From Symsagittifera roscoffensis (taxonomy: Eukaryota; Xenacoelomorpha; Acoela; Convolutidae): a stretch of 60,000 nucleotides of DNA. The notes beneath the pieces were generated by a model that was given only the letters and a program-made list of their open reading frames with translations, ran no database searches and had not been told where the DNA came from. The translations under genes were made by a program, and so were the position numbers. Positions 44,816-56,028 of the stretch are shown piece by piece; the stretch's first letter is position 1; every line of letters begins with the position of its first letter. The stretch is taken from the NCBI RefSeq assembly GCF_963678635.1, contig NC_087063.1:41122759-41182758 (forward strand), in the 5' to 3' direction.

Positions 44816-46540
44816 ATGAACAAAACGATGAGATTACAGATGGCTTATATGCGAGATTGAGGTCAACTGTTGTTCAACCTGCATTACTTTACGGACTGGC
44901 TAAAGTTCATAAAACGGATACACCATTACGACCTGTCCTCTTTCTCCCTGGTTGTTCTTATGAGAAACTGAATAAGACTTGTGCGACATTTTTTGATAAA
45001 ATCGAGGGTGCAAATATTGAGACCGACACTGAAGCACCTAGGGAAATGACAGAGACTAGTAAATTAGACTCTAAAGAGAGCATCTTTTCCTGGTATGTGA
45101 AAAACCTGTCACAAATTTTCCACTCAAAGATGCCATTGATATCGCGGTTAAGAAATTATACAGCCAGAATAAGCTACCTGACTTGTCAAGAATTGCAATG
45201 AAACGCGTTTTGTACATGGCTGTTAGTATTTTCCATGTTAAGGGCACGGACGTATGATATGTACAGAAGGATGGATTGACCAAGGCTGCATCCGTGGCAG
45301 TCATTCTGCCAAACCTTTGGTTGAAAGAGTATGACAAAAAACTGGCTATGGACATCCCTCAAAACCTTGATATTCCAGAGGACCTGTTCAGAAAATGCTC
45401 AAAATGCAATACATAATCAAGGCAGTGGAAAATGAGGATTGTTTGAATTGATATCATAAAGATTGTGGTGGCATTTTGATTAAACATTACCGAGGCATAT
45501 CAGAAAAAATTAGGTTCTGCAATATATGCAACGAGAGGAGTGAAGGTGAGCTGAAAATATCAGGTGTGAAGCTTTTCCTACGATATGTAGACGAAATTAG
45601 AAGGACTGTTAAAGGTGACCTGAGCGTGGGTTTGCAAGCTGCCAACCAATTGCACCCACACTTGAAACAACCATTCACACTTGAAGCACCAACTGAGAAC
45701 AATGACTTGACTTTTTTAGACATCAATTTAAATGTAGATGGCACCAAGAAAATTAAATGTGGATGATAACAAAAACCAATGGATACTCGCACAATTCTAA
45801 TCTTCAGAAATTGCGCACCACTGCAGTACAAGATAAATATAAAAGAGGGCACGGTGCACAGGTTTTTTAAGATCACATCTACATGGGAACTTTACCATGA
45901 AGCAATGATAATCAGTAGACAGCACTGGAATTAAAATCATTACCCAGAGGAGTGGTCAACCAAAAATTAGACAGAAACTATGGCAACCAATGTGAAGCGA
46001 GACGAGAAACCCCCAATGCCCATGCTTCAATATCGAGGAAATCAAAGTCAATTGTTTACAAACAAGGTTCCAGCCTCACCAACGCCCAAAATTTGTTCAC
46101 GACCCGGAAACTGAAAACCGCTTTTCCCTCACTTAAGCCATCATTCTCCCGTGATCTGAAATCCATTGTGGTCTACAAGTTGTCTTGTTGTGAATGTAAT
46201 TCCACCTATGTTGTGCAAACTGTTCGACATTAGCCCACCAAGATTGAGGAACACAAGAAAGAAGACTCGCCTGGCGGCATTCACTTGCGTCAGTGTGGGA
46301 AGGAAGCGACCACAGCACAGTTGAGTTGGGAGATAATAGATCATTCAAACAACGCAATGAAACTCCTATCAGTTGAAGCGCTGCGTATTAGGAAATTGAG
46401 GCCAGGGAACAACACGCGGGATGAGTTCAGGAGTAGGGAGCTAACACTTACATTTTTGTTCAAAAATGTTTTTGGCTCAGAATATCGAAAAAATTGTAAA
46501 TCCGAAAAAATGGTATAAGAATACGCTAAGTAAAAATAAA
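44816..46540 (+). pseudogene. Penelope-like element, second plus-strand copy, diverged
   Basis: In pieces: QPALLYGLAKVHKTDTPLRPVL (about 44870, start of the RT); SLSGKF-like and AMKRVLYMAVSIFHVKGTD..YVQKDGLTKAASVAV (45190-45320, another frame); KLFLRYVDEIRRTVKGD (45572-45620, where the expected second Asp of Y-x-D-D is Glu); NNDLTFLDINLNVD; linker; KLSCCECNSTYVVQT..KIEEHKKEDS and WEIIDHSNNAMKLLSVEALRI (46170-46400, GIY-YIG region). It is clearly older and a different subfamily from the 43.7-kb copy. The YVDE change alone would inactivate it. Confidence 0.78.
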
Positions 46541-48139
46541 AGTCCCAGAAGCTTAAGGAAAAGTAAAGATTACAAAACGCTTACGTAATAATGCTTAAAT
46601 TTGATAGTTGGAAATGTTTTATTTTTGTTTGGAACCACTTAATGGTCTTTCATGATGTCTTAACGTCGGTAAATCATTTTATAACAATTTTTATTAGCGT
46701 GACGACGGACACAATTCCAAAAACGTTCGATTTCACATCTTAATAATAATTCTTCTCATGTATGAGAAGAAAAGTTTGCTTCTACATTTGATTGAAAACA
46801 ATTTCAAAAGATTGCGTCGAGCTTTGATTTCGTGTGTGGTTTTTATTGAAAAGATTTGAAAATAAACAATTGCGAAACGGATTGCGTCGAGTTTTTGAAA
46901 TTTTTTTTTAGTACCAACACAAACAGAAGGTCAGAAATCATCATGCAACCGAAGTTGCTACACTTGTCATTAACAATTTCAGCTGAGAGAGAGAACGAGA
47001 GAGATACAGAGACAGATCGAGAAAAAAATCAATCAGAAAATTGGCAGGTTCAATGCATGCGACTCAAGACAGCAACATACCTTTTTTGCATTTATTTAGA
47101 AACCAAATCGATATAATCTGGTAAACTGATTTTCAGTTAAAGATTTTTGCTTCTCTTTGTCCTTTTTGTTTGGTTTAGTCAATTTCAGTTTCATTGCCAG
47201 GGGATGTGACAAGCATTGTCGGCAATTTTGTTGCTTTAAAGTTCCCATCGCAATTTTTCTTTGATTTTGATTTGCAAATTAAAGTTACTTACTTTAGAGT
47301 TTTATAATCAACGTGTACATCAAATGCATAACATTTATCGAAACAACTCATCGAGTTAGTAACCTAATTGTTGACACAAGAAACTGGTGGTAATTTGTTA
47401 AGTTCTCGCCTAGATAGTTGTCAACTGCTCCAGTACATTTGTTAAAACCGGATACTGGGTATCCTGGTCGGCAAACTGTTTTTTGTTCTTTCTTTGACTG
47501 GTGCTTCAATTTAATTTCTCAGTACCGGATACAAAGTATCCTTGTACGCTTGAAATACCTAGCAATTTTTGTTCAATTAACATTATTTTTACCGGATACC
47601 GGGTATCCTGGTTTCTTGCTGAAATCAACCATGTTAGTTGTAGGTTGTACCAGAAGGAGCAATTTTTATTTCGTATCTTCCATACTTCCCGTGACACAAA
47701 AATTTTCAAATTGATTATCCTTGACGTCGATGATTTTGAGCATGCACCACGAATAATTAGGTGTTTGAATGTTTTGAATTCTAAATTACAAAAAAAAACA
47801 TTCGGTCGCAATCTCAAAAAACAAAAACCACCGCTTTTTGCGATCTTTAAAAACAGCGTATGCGAATTTATAAAGAATGTTTTTTTTCCACATATGAAGC
47901 CTTGAGTTTTTCCAAATTTTGCCTGTAAATTTAATTAATTTTTCTTATGAACAGAGATAACGGTTTCCAGCAAAATACAAGCGGTAAAACGCAGCTCAAA
48001 AAAAAGCTACATTTTTGTAAGCAGAAAAAATGAACATCTCGCTTTTTTGTCTATAGTGTTATAATTAAACGGCTGTTTTGAAAAAATCACAATGTCACTC
48101 GAAATTACTTCAACTGAGATGTTCGTAATTCTCAATAAT
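46541..48139. other. No supported gene; contains three dyad motifs
   Basis: AT-rich, with short frames only. A frame at 47501-47905 is open for 134 codons but has no motif and overlaps the dyad repeats, so I leave it uncalled. The region may include the 3' end of LINE-C. Confidence 0.45.
47448..47611. repeat. Three spaced copies of a CCGGATACnnnGTATCC dyad
   Basis: CCGGATACTGGGTATCCTGG is at 47448-47467, CCGGATACAAAGTATCCTTG at 47525-47544 and CCGGATACCGGGTATCCTGG at 47592-47611. Each has GGATAC and GTATCC arms around a 3-bp centre. The intervening sequence is not repeated, and starts are 77 and 67 bp apart. Confidence 0.85.
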
Positions 48140-49260
48140 TTTTCATTTTTTGGGGAAAATAAGTTGTGGTGGTAACAAACTGTTTTGATTTGACATATCG
48201 GAAGCAAAAAAATTGGTTTTTATGAGACTGAAAAGTTTCAGTTGTAGGCATGGTAAGCTTACCCCACCATCTAAAATTGGGTGATATAAAACTTCTTTCC
48301 TTATATCGAGTGTGCTTGATTCTTTCTTTTCTGCATTTAATAAATCTTGGCAGTTTCTAGCGGTATCAAAGTAAACTGTAGTATGACGAGCCATATGAAA
48401 AAATTTAGGGCGAACATAACAGTCTTTAAGTCTTCGCCCTCAAAATTTTACTGAGTGAAATTAACCCTCTTGTTTTGTGAGTTTAAGAACTCAATATTAT
48501 TTCATTTTTTTCGATTTTTTGGAAGTGTGAAGCAAGACACCAAGTATTTTATTTTCCTCGACTGATTCATATGGTGATAAATTAGGTTTAGAAAGCACTT
48601 CACTTTTACTTTTGTTAAACATCATTTGAGTTTGTTTGCAAAAATTTTCGTTTAAGTGAAACAATTTGTCATTACATTGGATTTTAATAAAGCAAACTAT
48701 TTCATCTGCATATGAAACTAGTTTGGGGCACAATAGCGCAAAACCTTCAATTGTTTCTGTAGATTCATTTGCTCAAAGAAAGGGTTCGATGAAATCTATG
48801 AAAAAAATGCGGAAACAGGGCAACATTGTTTTACATGAATTTTGAAGCAGGCTGATAAAAAACCATTAATCTCAATTACTGCTTTTGAGTCTAAATAAAA
48901 AGTTTCAATGGCTCTAACCCAAAACTCATGAAGATTTAACCCTTTCAATATTTTGATGAGAAGTGATCTGTCAATTTGTCAAATGCTTTGGAAAAGTCTA
49001 ATTTTTCTGCACATGGACCTGGGTTAGCCAATCGTTCTGGAGCAATAGCTTTTATCAACTTTCGTATTGCTGTGTGCATTTGTCTTGCAAACAAATAAGC
49101 GCTGATGGTTTTTCACAATTTTGCAAAGGTTTTTTTAATTCTATTACAGATTCCTCGGGCAGAAGTTTTTGCGTCGCTACCCATGAGAAAACTCGGGCAA
49201 AAATGTTGTACTGCTATGGCATTTCTAGATTTCGGGGGCAGTTTGATTATTGCTAATTAA
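48140..49260 (-). pseudogene. LINE-C ORF2, reverse transcriptase part
   Basis: On the minus strand, fragments show AIRKLIKAI with LANPGPCAEKLDFSKAFDKLTDH (48960-49090, the D-x-SKAFD RT block), then CPKLVSYADEIVCFIK with FNKSKSEVLSKP and NKILGVLL (48733-48500), then EVLYHPILDGGVSLPCLQLKLFSLIKTNFF (48290-48200), the usual 'P..xGGLGLP' block after the RT. The catalytic pair reads ADE instead of ADD. Stops are frequent. It is consistent with a jockey/I-like LINE. Confidence 0.65.
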
Positions 49261-50106
49261 AACTGCCTGGGAGTTTTCCGCCTTGCGTAAAATGATTGAA
49301 TACTAGCAAACACTGAACAAAATTCATCCGTGAAAGTCATGTTTAGCCGAGATGTAAGGCTGTCTGGTCCAGACTAGCTTCTCAAATTCAATTTTTGATA
49401 GCCAAAGGAATTTCATCTTCTGTAAAGTGATTGTAGCTTTCATTCACATTATTTTTCTGTTTATTGTTTGATAAAAAACTTCATTAGTAGCTGTTCGGAG
49501 ACTGTTGTAAAATATTTTGAAAAAATATTTGATAAATACATTTCAAAAATGATTAAGAAAACCCTCATCCATATGATAAACGTTTTATCCACTTGAATTT
49601 GCTTGATTGAGCTAATTGTCTTCTTTGATGTCTGTTGATTACAAAATTTGGGCACACCCTCAATTGAGAGTTTTCTGAATTTTTCGAAAATCTGAAAAAA
49701 TCTGATGTTCCAGCACCAATTGATACTTTGCAAGTAAACTCAGATTCGGAGCTTTCCCGCTGTGAATGCAGACTCCGAGAAAAATTTCATGACCCTCCAA
49801 ATTATTGAGCTCTTTCTGATCTACACGTTTTTTGTTCTCTTGAATAAACTTCAGAAGGTCACGAAACTCATGCTTAAATTTTTCGTAAGTACTTGGTTAT
49901 TCATTTTCAATAAAAAGATTTAGTTTTTTACGAATTAGGCTGGCATTAGTTTTTAAGTTTTCGTCATTTTATCTCCTGTAACTAGGGCCTCGTTAAAGCA
50001 AGTTTGATGACTTAACAAAAAAAGTGTCAGAGCAAATGATCAGAGATTGATAATTGAATGCTTTGCATAAAATCATACTCTGTTTTGAAATTCAAAAAGA
50101 CACAAC
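49261..50106 (-). pseudogene. LINE-C ORF2, linker between endonuclease and RT (decayed)
   Basis: Lies between recognisable endonuclease and RT blocks on the same strand. Short fragments are open (for example 49733-49461) but no family block is certain. Confidence 0.4.
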
Positions 50107-50720
50107 CTAAGCTCTCAAAAAATTTATGTTGTTTGTCATAATGTGTATAGTTACAAAATCATTCTTGAGTGCGAAATCAACAAAGCCAAAACAATCAAGA
50201 ATTTGTTCTTTGAGATGAAATGTTGAAATTTTGATTATTGATGAAATGTTAATATTGTCATAACTGAGTGCGTTAAAATCACCCGCCATGATAATTTTTG
50301 ATTGATTGTGAAAATCTGATGCTTATTTTCAGGGAACTCAAAGTCGCTAGGAAGTAGTTCGGGTTCGAATAAAGGTTGATAACAAACCAATTCTTGAAGC
50401 AATTCTTTTTGAGGACTCAAGTTTCATGACCATAACGTTAAGAAACCACCAGAAATCTTTGAGCCCTTTATAATATCAAGTGAAGGATTGTATTTATCCA
50501 GTAAACTCAGATTTATATTTGTAAGATTTGATAATTTTCTTACTGAATGCACAAAATGAAATTGGACAATTTTTTTTAGTGCCTGACATTTTTTGATACG
50601 TGAGTGTAATTTAGCTGGATTTTCTATGCTAAAAGTAATAACGGGAAAAATAACTCCTTTTTTGCTCATAGAAAATTTGCTAATAAAACTTCCCTCCAAC
50701 CAATTGTTCTCCGGAATTTT
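50107..50720 (-). pseudogene. LINE-C ORF2, APE endonuclease part
   Basis: From 50720 leftward: IPENNWLEGSFISKFSMSKKGVIF, SLLDKYNPSLDIIKGSKISGGFLTLW (50699-50424), PQKELLQELVCYQPLFEPELLPSDFEF (50415-50330) and IIMAGDFNALSYDNI (near 50290), the GDFN block of APE-type endonucleases, followed by ILDCFGFVDF. It is broken by frameshifts near 50420 and 50290. Confidence 0.6.
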
Positions 50721-51149
50721 TAGGTTTCATTTTAGGCCCTTTCTTCCGTGTTAAAACTGATCAAGAGGTTGCTAAAACTTCACGCTCTCCTTTTGTAAGC
50801 ATTCTTCCGTCATGAAACATTTCTTTTTTTTTATTTTCGATTTTAAAAATGTCTTTTTCTTCTTTGGCAGTGTAAGATTGAAAATCTACGACGTGATTGT
50901 TAAAAACCTCCTCATTTTGTTTTTTTTTCGCCTGGCGTTGCTGCTCTGTTTATTTTTGATTCAATAACTAAAAATTAAGAAGGTATTAATTCGACATTCA
51001 TTCCTTCGACATTTTCGCTGCCTTTACAAAACCTATCGCTTGTTGTTTCGTCATCATTTTTCTCATCGCTGGCATTATTAGAGCTTGGTTTTTGTGGGGA
51101 CTGATTATTGGTTTATTGGTTTCCTATGTTGCACCAATCATCGTGATGA

Positions 51150-51963
51150 CTTTTTCTTGGCGTCCAGAGATCTTGCATTTTGACATTCATGTACTGAAAG
51201 TTGGTGAAACGAGATTTCTACACCTTCCCACATTTTAAAGCCATCCATTTTCGTTTTATAAGACCAGTCCGTCAGCTTTTTATCTTGTTCTTCGTTTTGT
51301 GTTTTAATTTTTGAAATTGCTCTTCCTGTATAAACTGACCTTTTCGCTGCCTTTGTATAAACTGTCATAGTATAAACTGACATACTGACCCGGTTCAGTT
51401 ACGATACAGGTCTCATGTTGGATTATAGGGCTATGAATTATGTCTTCAGGTAATTGGAGAATTAATTTTGTCTCGATATTGTCGCATACATGAGGCAAAT
51501 TCGACAATTTGATTTTGGTTAGTTTAGTGTAAATGTTCTTGGGTCTAAGAGACCTTGGAAAGCATACCATGGGAATTACATTCCTATTAAGTAGAATGAT
51601 TTCTTCGCTTTTGTTGCTGGTTATAATATGCTCTGCTTCGGGGGGAGCAATAACAGTCAGTGTATGCAGTTTGCGGTCTACTTTTTTCACTGTTATTGTT
51701 TTTGAGATTGTCATCTTCTGTTGCATTGTTGTGGGAAAATGTTTCAGTATATCGGAAGCAGAACTTCGATGTGCCTGCGCCAGATTTTCGGCTGAAATGA
51801 CAATTCCTTTAGAGAATGGGGGGATAATTTTTCTTGCTTAGTTTTGTTTTGATTCTTCCATCGAAGTTTTTGCTGTAAGCTTATTTCTGAATTTTGTCTC
51901 CATTTCAATCAGCACTTCATGATTAATTGGTAGCAGAGATTCCGTCAGTTGTTGTTGACTCAT
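51150..51963 (-). pseudogene. LINE-C ORF1 protein
   Basis: An ATG at 51963-51961 opens MSQQQLTESLLPINHE..., 41 codons to a TAA near 51838. The same frame then continues KIIPPFSKGIVISAENLAQAHRSSASDILKHFPTT into the 140-codon frame 51726-51304 (VIAPPEAEHIITSNKSEE, LTKIKLSNLPHVCDNIETKLILQLPEDI). The position upstream of the endonuclease-RT frame and the alternating helix/strand pattern fit a LINE ORF1 (RNA-binding, Gag-like) protein. No Cys-His knuckle is seen. I cannot assign the clade. Confidence 0.55.
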
Positions 51964-52030
51964 AATTTAGTTTTACTCGTGGAGGGCAAAAAAAGCCTTC
52001 ACCCGGATATACTTGAGAACAAAAATAGAA

Positions 52031-52190
52031 TTTTTCTCTTTCAAAATGCAGAAATCAGAAGGCAAAAACATCAACCGGATTTTTTCTCTTTCAAAATGCA
52101 GAAATCAGAAGGCAAAAACATCAACTAGATTTTTTCTCCTTCAAAATGCAGAAATCAGAAGGCAAAAACATCAACAAAATTTTTTTCTCT
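52031..52190 (-). promoter_or_regulatory. Three 50-bp direct repeats in the LINE-C 5' region
   Basis: The unit TTTTTCTCTTTCAAAATGCAGAAATCAGAAGGCAAAAACATCAAC... starts at 52031, 52081 and 52131, nearly identical, with differences at the joins (CCGGA, CTAGA, CAAAA). It lies just upstream of the LINE-C ORF1 start, where some LINEs carry promoter monomers, and about 250 bp upstream of the divergently oriented BAZ1A-like start codon. Confidence 0.8.
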
Positions 52191-52434
52191 AATTTATCAT
52201 GCTCAACTGAGAAAATTCGGAATATTCGATTAAGTTATTTGATTTAAATTTCATTCTATTTATCAAGGTGATTGGTTCGACTTGAACGATGGCGGTTTGT
52301 CGTAATATGCACAGAGCTCAATATATGCGCTTGTATCTGAATTACAGCTTAGGCAAGTTGACTTTAGTTAGCCATTGCTGCTTGATTCTCATTTTTCATC
52401 CGCCATAGTTTATGGGAAAGCATTCATCCAAATA
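52191..52434 (+). other. Short intergenic region upstream of the BAZ1A-like start
   Basis: About 240 bp separate the LINE-C 5' repeats from the ATG at 52435. It is AT-rich with no TATA box that I would defend. It must contain the gene's 5' leader and probably promoter elements. Confidence 0.4.
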
Positions 52435-53745
52435 ATGCCGCTGTTGAACAACGCCTTGTTTCAACCGAAAAAAGTCAACGGGATATCTGCTGGTCAGAAA
52501 GTATTCTACATTAGCTTGACGAAAGAAATTTTTCTTGATTACGAGTAAGTTTAATCTTTCTATTCTTTTCGTAGTAGAAGCAATTTGTTGAGATGATAAT
52601 TTGGTTACATTTTAGTGAGTTTTTCGAAAGGAGTATTTTATGCAATTCTTTGGTCTGGGGATGTTCTGTGACAGGAAAAACGGGACTAACGTACTATGAT
52701 GCTGTTAAATCTGAGCAAGGCGCTCTGAAAAACATAGAAGTGTTGCCGTCGTAAGTAGAATCAGTGAATGTTTACTTATGTTCTCCATGTCGATTTTAAT
52801 TCCATTGAGTTATCGTATGTTTGTTTTTAGTTATTTGCACGCCCCGATTCTGATCTTAACGAAGCTTGCAAACTGTAGTCGAATTGCCGAACTCGCTGGC
52901 CTAATTTCACTGTTCTTCAAAAATCGATATGTGATGGGTGAAAAAGTCCAAATCTCTTGTGAAGGAGTGAAAACAACCGGAGTTGTTGTTGATATAAAGT
53001 GCCCCGCAGTTGAAGCTTATCAGAGGTCAGTTACCCTTAGATCTATCAGATCGAAAATAATGTGTGTACTCGGAGCTGTAAAGCTGTTAGCACCGCGCCT
53101 AATTTAAATGATGTTTTTTGTAGATTTTATTTTGTTGCAGATATTTTTAGCTTCTTTAAGTAAATTCGGCACTTTCAATATAAAATGAGCCACTCGTTTG
53201 TGGTCTACAAGCTCGTCATACAATCCGGTAAAATATAGCTAAAGCTAGTTTTGAATTTCGTTTTTTTATCCATTATTATTTATGAATAACGAAATATTTG
53301 AATAGGTAGCAAAGTTACCAGGAAAGAAATAGTTCAGTGAAATTTGTTTCAGTTGAAAATTTTGTCTGATTTCTGGTCTGTTCGTTAATTAGGTTGCTTG
53401 CATATTACCATATAATCCAAACTACTATCCCAAAATTTGGTTTCATAGTCTTTGTATTTTGGTTCCACATTCCACAGGTTAGATTGCACAGCAGCTGTAC
53501 CAATGCCACCGCCAGAAGAGATGAGATATGTTATAAAGTGTGCGACTTCCTTAAAGTTTGAGAAAGCCGGAAAAAAGAAGAACGGCATATCCCCAATTAA
53601 AGTTTCTTCATCAGGCGTGTTCAATGCGTACGCTCTAGCTCGTTATGGACAGAAAAACGGAAGCCAGGAAATTATCAATAAAGTGAAGCTGGCTTCTTTT
53701 CTTCGAGTTTGCTGTAAAGCTGTGAACAAGCGTGTTGTTGTAACG
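52435..53745 (+). CDS. BAZ1A: BAZ1A/ACF1-like gene, N-terminal WAC-domain exons
   Basis: Exons 52435-52544, 52616-52750, 52831-53025 and 53478-53745 join in one frame through GT..AG introns of 71, 80 and 452 bp. The start MPLLNNALFQPKK, then EIFLDYDEFFERSILCNSLV, VWGCSVTGKTGLTYYDAV and LPSYLHAPILILTKLA, match the WAC domain of ACF1/BAZ1A, the large subunit of ISWI remodellers (ACF/CHRAC), where WAC binds DNA as the complex spaces nucleosomes in the nucleus. Exon 3 continues KNRYVMGEKVQISCEG. Exon 4 (PPPEEMRYVIKCATSLKF..., LASFLRVCCKAVNKRVVVT) is in phase but not recognisable by family. No stop interrupts it, so it is a good candidate for a live gene. DDT, PHD and bromodomain parts lie beyond the sequence I can follow. 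Confidence 0.85.
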
Positions 53746-54659
53746 GTAAGTTTTTTCCATTCAATTCTTGAATTGCATAACTTAGTAGAAATTCTTTTCA
53801 CTCATGCATAGACAAACAAAGGGTTTCTCCCATTATAGACCCCCCGAGTAAAATGTAGCCACTGTAGCTGGATGTGTGGGAAGCCTTTATTTTTGTTGCT
53901 GGGTGGGGCTATAAAGGTAATTAATCCAAGCAAATTGCAGGAATGATTTTTCGTCATACATATAGACTTTTCAAGTCTTATGACCTTCAAAGCTCGTTTT
54001 TCTCGTTTATTGCTTTACACTCTCCGAGAAGTAAAACGAACATAATATGGCGAATTTCGAGCAGAGTAATGATCCGATTGAAACATTTAGTCACTATTGC
54101 GCAATTTAAATAAATAGGATGAGTACTGTCCACTTAATAATAGCGCAATAAAGGTGGCTTCTATATGAGGAATCTCGAAAGTTTGCGAGTGTCTTAAGGC
54201 ACTCGCTCGTAATGTCCGCTTAATCAAGGCGCGTTAAATACTGTTTACACAAGTGCAGCATAGCGTGTGATTAGAAGACTACCTTTTCCAAGCAAGTCGC
54301 AAATATCAGTGCTACTTTCATTTGGGTGCACTTTTGCTGCAGGCAGCCTTGGTAGGATAATAGCCTGAGCTTTTGCATTCGACAAGTAATGAGTTTACAT
54401 AGTTGATGCATGTTTAGTTAATCAATTGAACCAAAAAAAGTTATTTGTTTCATGCAAAGGTGCAATAAATTTTTGCCAGCGTTAGTGTATTAGTACGAAC
54501 GTTCTTTTTTTTCTAGCCGAACTCGCAATTAAAAAAAAGTGTTCATTAACAGAGTTCTTTTATTTGGTGACCTTTTTTTGCTATAATCACGATCTGTATC
54601 ATGGGAAACTTCATAGTATTTATTCTCTGCTTTATTTGTGGCTAGTATTTGTAATTTAT
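53746..54659 (+). other. Probable intron of the BAZ1A-like gene; one weak exon candidate
   Basis: It begins with the donor GTAAGTTT. A short segment, about 53837-53919, lies between ATTATAG and GTAATTAA and is open in the right phase (TPRVKCSHCSWMCGKP...), but does not look like ACF1 and may be chance. The rest is AT-rich until LINE-D begins near 54660. Confidence 0.4.
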
Positions 54660-55099
54660 TTAGAAGACATAGATAACTGGGAAGTAATGAATGAATTCAT
54701 TTGCCAACACCCCATCCAACCATATTGCTTGAGCAACGTTGAACTGATGCTCGATCATTGGTACGAGTGGTTACACGAAATACTACATGACCTATTACCA
54801 ATCACGACAAAACTCAGGTCTGAGCTAGCTCCTTGGGTGGGAAGCGATTCCTGTAGCCACATCAAGAAATTAAATACACTTCAACTAAAAAATCAGCGAA
54901 AACCTACCTCATCGAACGAAGGCAAAATTGAAAACCTTAAAACTGAGCTAACACTGTCCCTTCAAAACTAAGTCTAGCACGATGCCTTCAGAGATCTTCC
55001 TAGATAAAAAAATAGCCAATACAGACACTCAAAAAGTTGAGTTGTTTAACATATATTTTCAATCGGTTTTCACACAAAACGCCAACGTTGGGAAAACAG
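54660..55099 (+). pseudogene. LINE-D, 5' part (region between endonuclease and RT)
   Basis: From about 54660 the frame reads DNWEVMNEFICQHPIQPYCLSNVELMLDHWYEWLHEIL, LPITTKLRSELAPWVGSDSCSHIKKLNTLQLK, typical of the segment before the RT in jockey/CR1-like LINEs ('TTKHRSSLPPW'). After a stop, NTDTQKVELFNIYFQSVFTQNAN (55015-55090) matches the 'xxFNxYFxSVFT' block. The endonuclease is missing, so the copy is 5'-truncated. The sequence is interrupted at about 55095 by another element and resumes at about 59240. Confidence 0.75.
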
Positions 55100-55139
55100 A
55101 ACGATAAGATAACGTTCTTCTGAACAGTATCTTATCGTT
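55100..55139. repeat. Hairpin: 12-bp perfect stem with inner 4-bp stem
   Basis: AACGATAAGATA (55100-55111) pairs exactly with TATCTTATCGTT (55128-55139). Inside, after a 2x2 mismatch, GTTC (55114-55117) pairs with GAAC (55122-55125) around a TTCT loop. It marks the left junction where LINE-D coding is lost and the SGNH-RT element begins. Confidence 0.85.
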
Positions 55140-55467
55140 AGCCTAATTGTTGTGATAAACTTATTAAATAGATTTCTTTGTTCAAATTTACCGCTTGTGT
55201 GTTTTCATATCATATGCGCGCTGGGCTTTCCTCTTCTGGTTATCTTACCAAATCTCGCCGTCCCAGCCGTAGGCGAGTGAAGTTTCCCTGGCGTAACTAG
55301 ACGCAAGAAGGAGTGAGCTGGTGAATCGACCTCCAAATCGACGTCAGGTTGTACCACTCCTTTCTTTTTTTTTTCTTGCCTCAGCAATTTTAAACCCTAA
55401 GTGAAAGTATTCATAAATCACTCCACAGAGCTTCCTTTCTCGCCCCAGTTGTCTGTGTTTCAGGTTG

Positions 55468-56004
55468 ATGCCGCGATTCCAGGCAAGACGCATCCCTGAG
55501 TTCTCACAGAAACTAGTTATTGGGACTTCATCGACCAAATATATCAAACCAGCTCTAGTAAAATCAACAATTCACTCCTACCGCGGCGCAACGCTTCATG
55601 ATCTGTTTGAAACAGTTTTACAATACAGACCAAAGCGCCTAAATACAGTAACAATAGTTGCTGGATACAATGACAACAGGCTGCATCCACAAGAATTAGA
55701 ACAGCAGTGGAAAAACCTGATTAACCTCGTCACCAACAAGTTTCAGCCCAAGACACTGATCATCCCCAAAACAATTCAGAACTGTAATAGTTCCGAAATA
55801 AACCGCAAAATTTATATTCATAATCATGTGCTGTTTAATTTGATAAATAGATTTGTAAACCCCCATACACTTATTGTTTCGCCTAACCTCAACCTAAATC
55901 TAACCCCTCAAATGTTCTGCCGTGATGGCATCCATTTCTCGTTCTACGGTAATGATTTCTTTACAAATTTTCTTGCAAATTTAATCTATAAATTCTCTCG
56001 CTAA
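55468..56004 (+). CDS. SGNH/GDSL-type hydrolase, ORF1 of the nested element
   Basis: About 178 codons from ATG 55468 to TAA 56002-56004, intact. The four conserved blocks are visible: LVIGTSSTKYI (block I, Ser in GTS), SYRGATLHDLF (block II Gly), VAGYNDN (block III Asn) and DGIHFSFYGNDFF near the end (block V Asp and His). Enzymes of this fold are esterases/lipases. LINE and other retroelement ORF1 proteins in animals carry similar domains, whose role there is not settled. All catalytic residues are kept. ORF2 starts 24 bp after its stop. Confidence 0.75.
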   Translation: MPRFQARRIPEFSQKLVIGTSSTKYIKPALVKSTIHSYRGATLHDLFETVLQYRPKRLNTVTIVAGYNDNRLHPQELEQQWKNLINLVTNKFQPKTLIIPKTIQNCNSSEINRKIYIHNHVLFNLINRFVNPHTLIVSPNLNLNLTPQMFCRDGIHFSFYGNDFFTNFLANLIYKFSR

Positions 56005-56028
56005 CTTGACACCGCCGTCCTTCCTAAA

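Noticed and set aside
52031-52190. Three 50-bp repeats as a CRISPR-like array
   Set aside because: Units are contiguous without spacers and the sequence is eukaryotic.
55205-55547. Minus-strand frames in the leader of the SGNH element
   Set aside because: Overlap the plus-strand ORF1 start and lack motifs.
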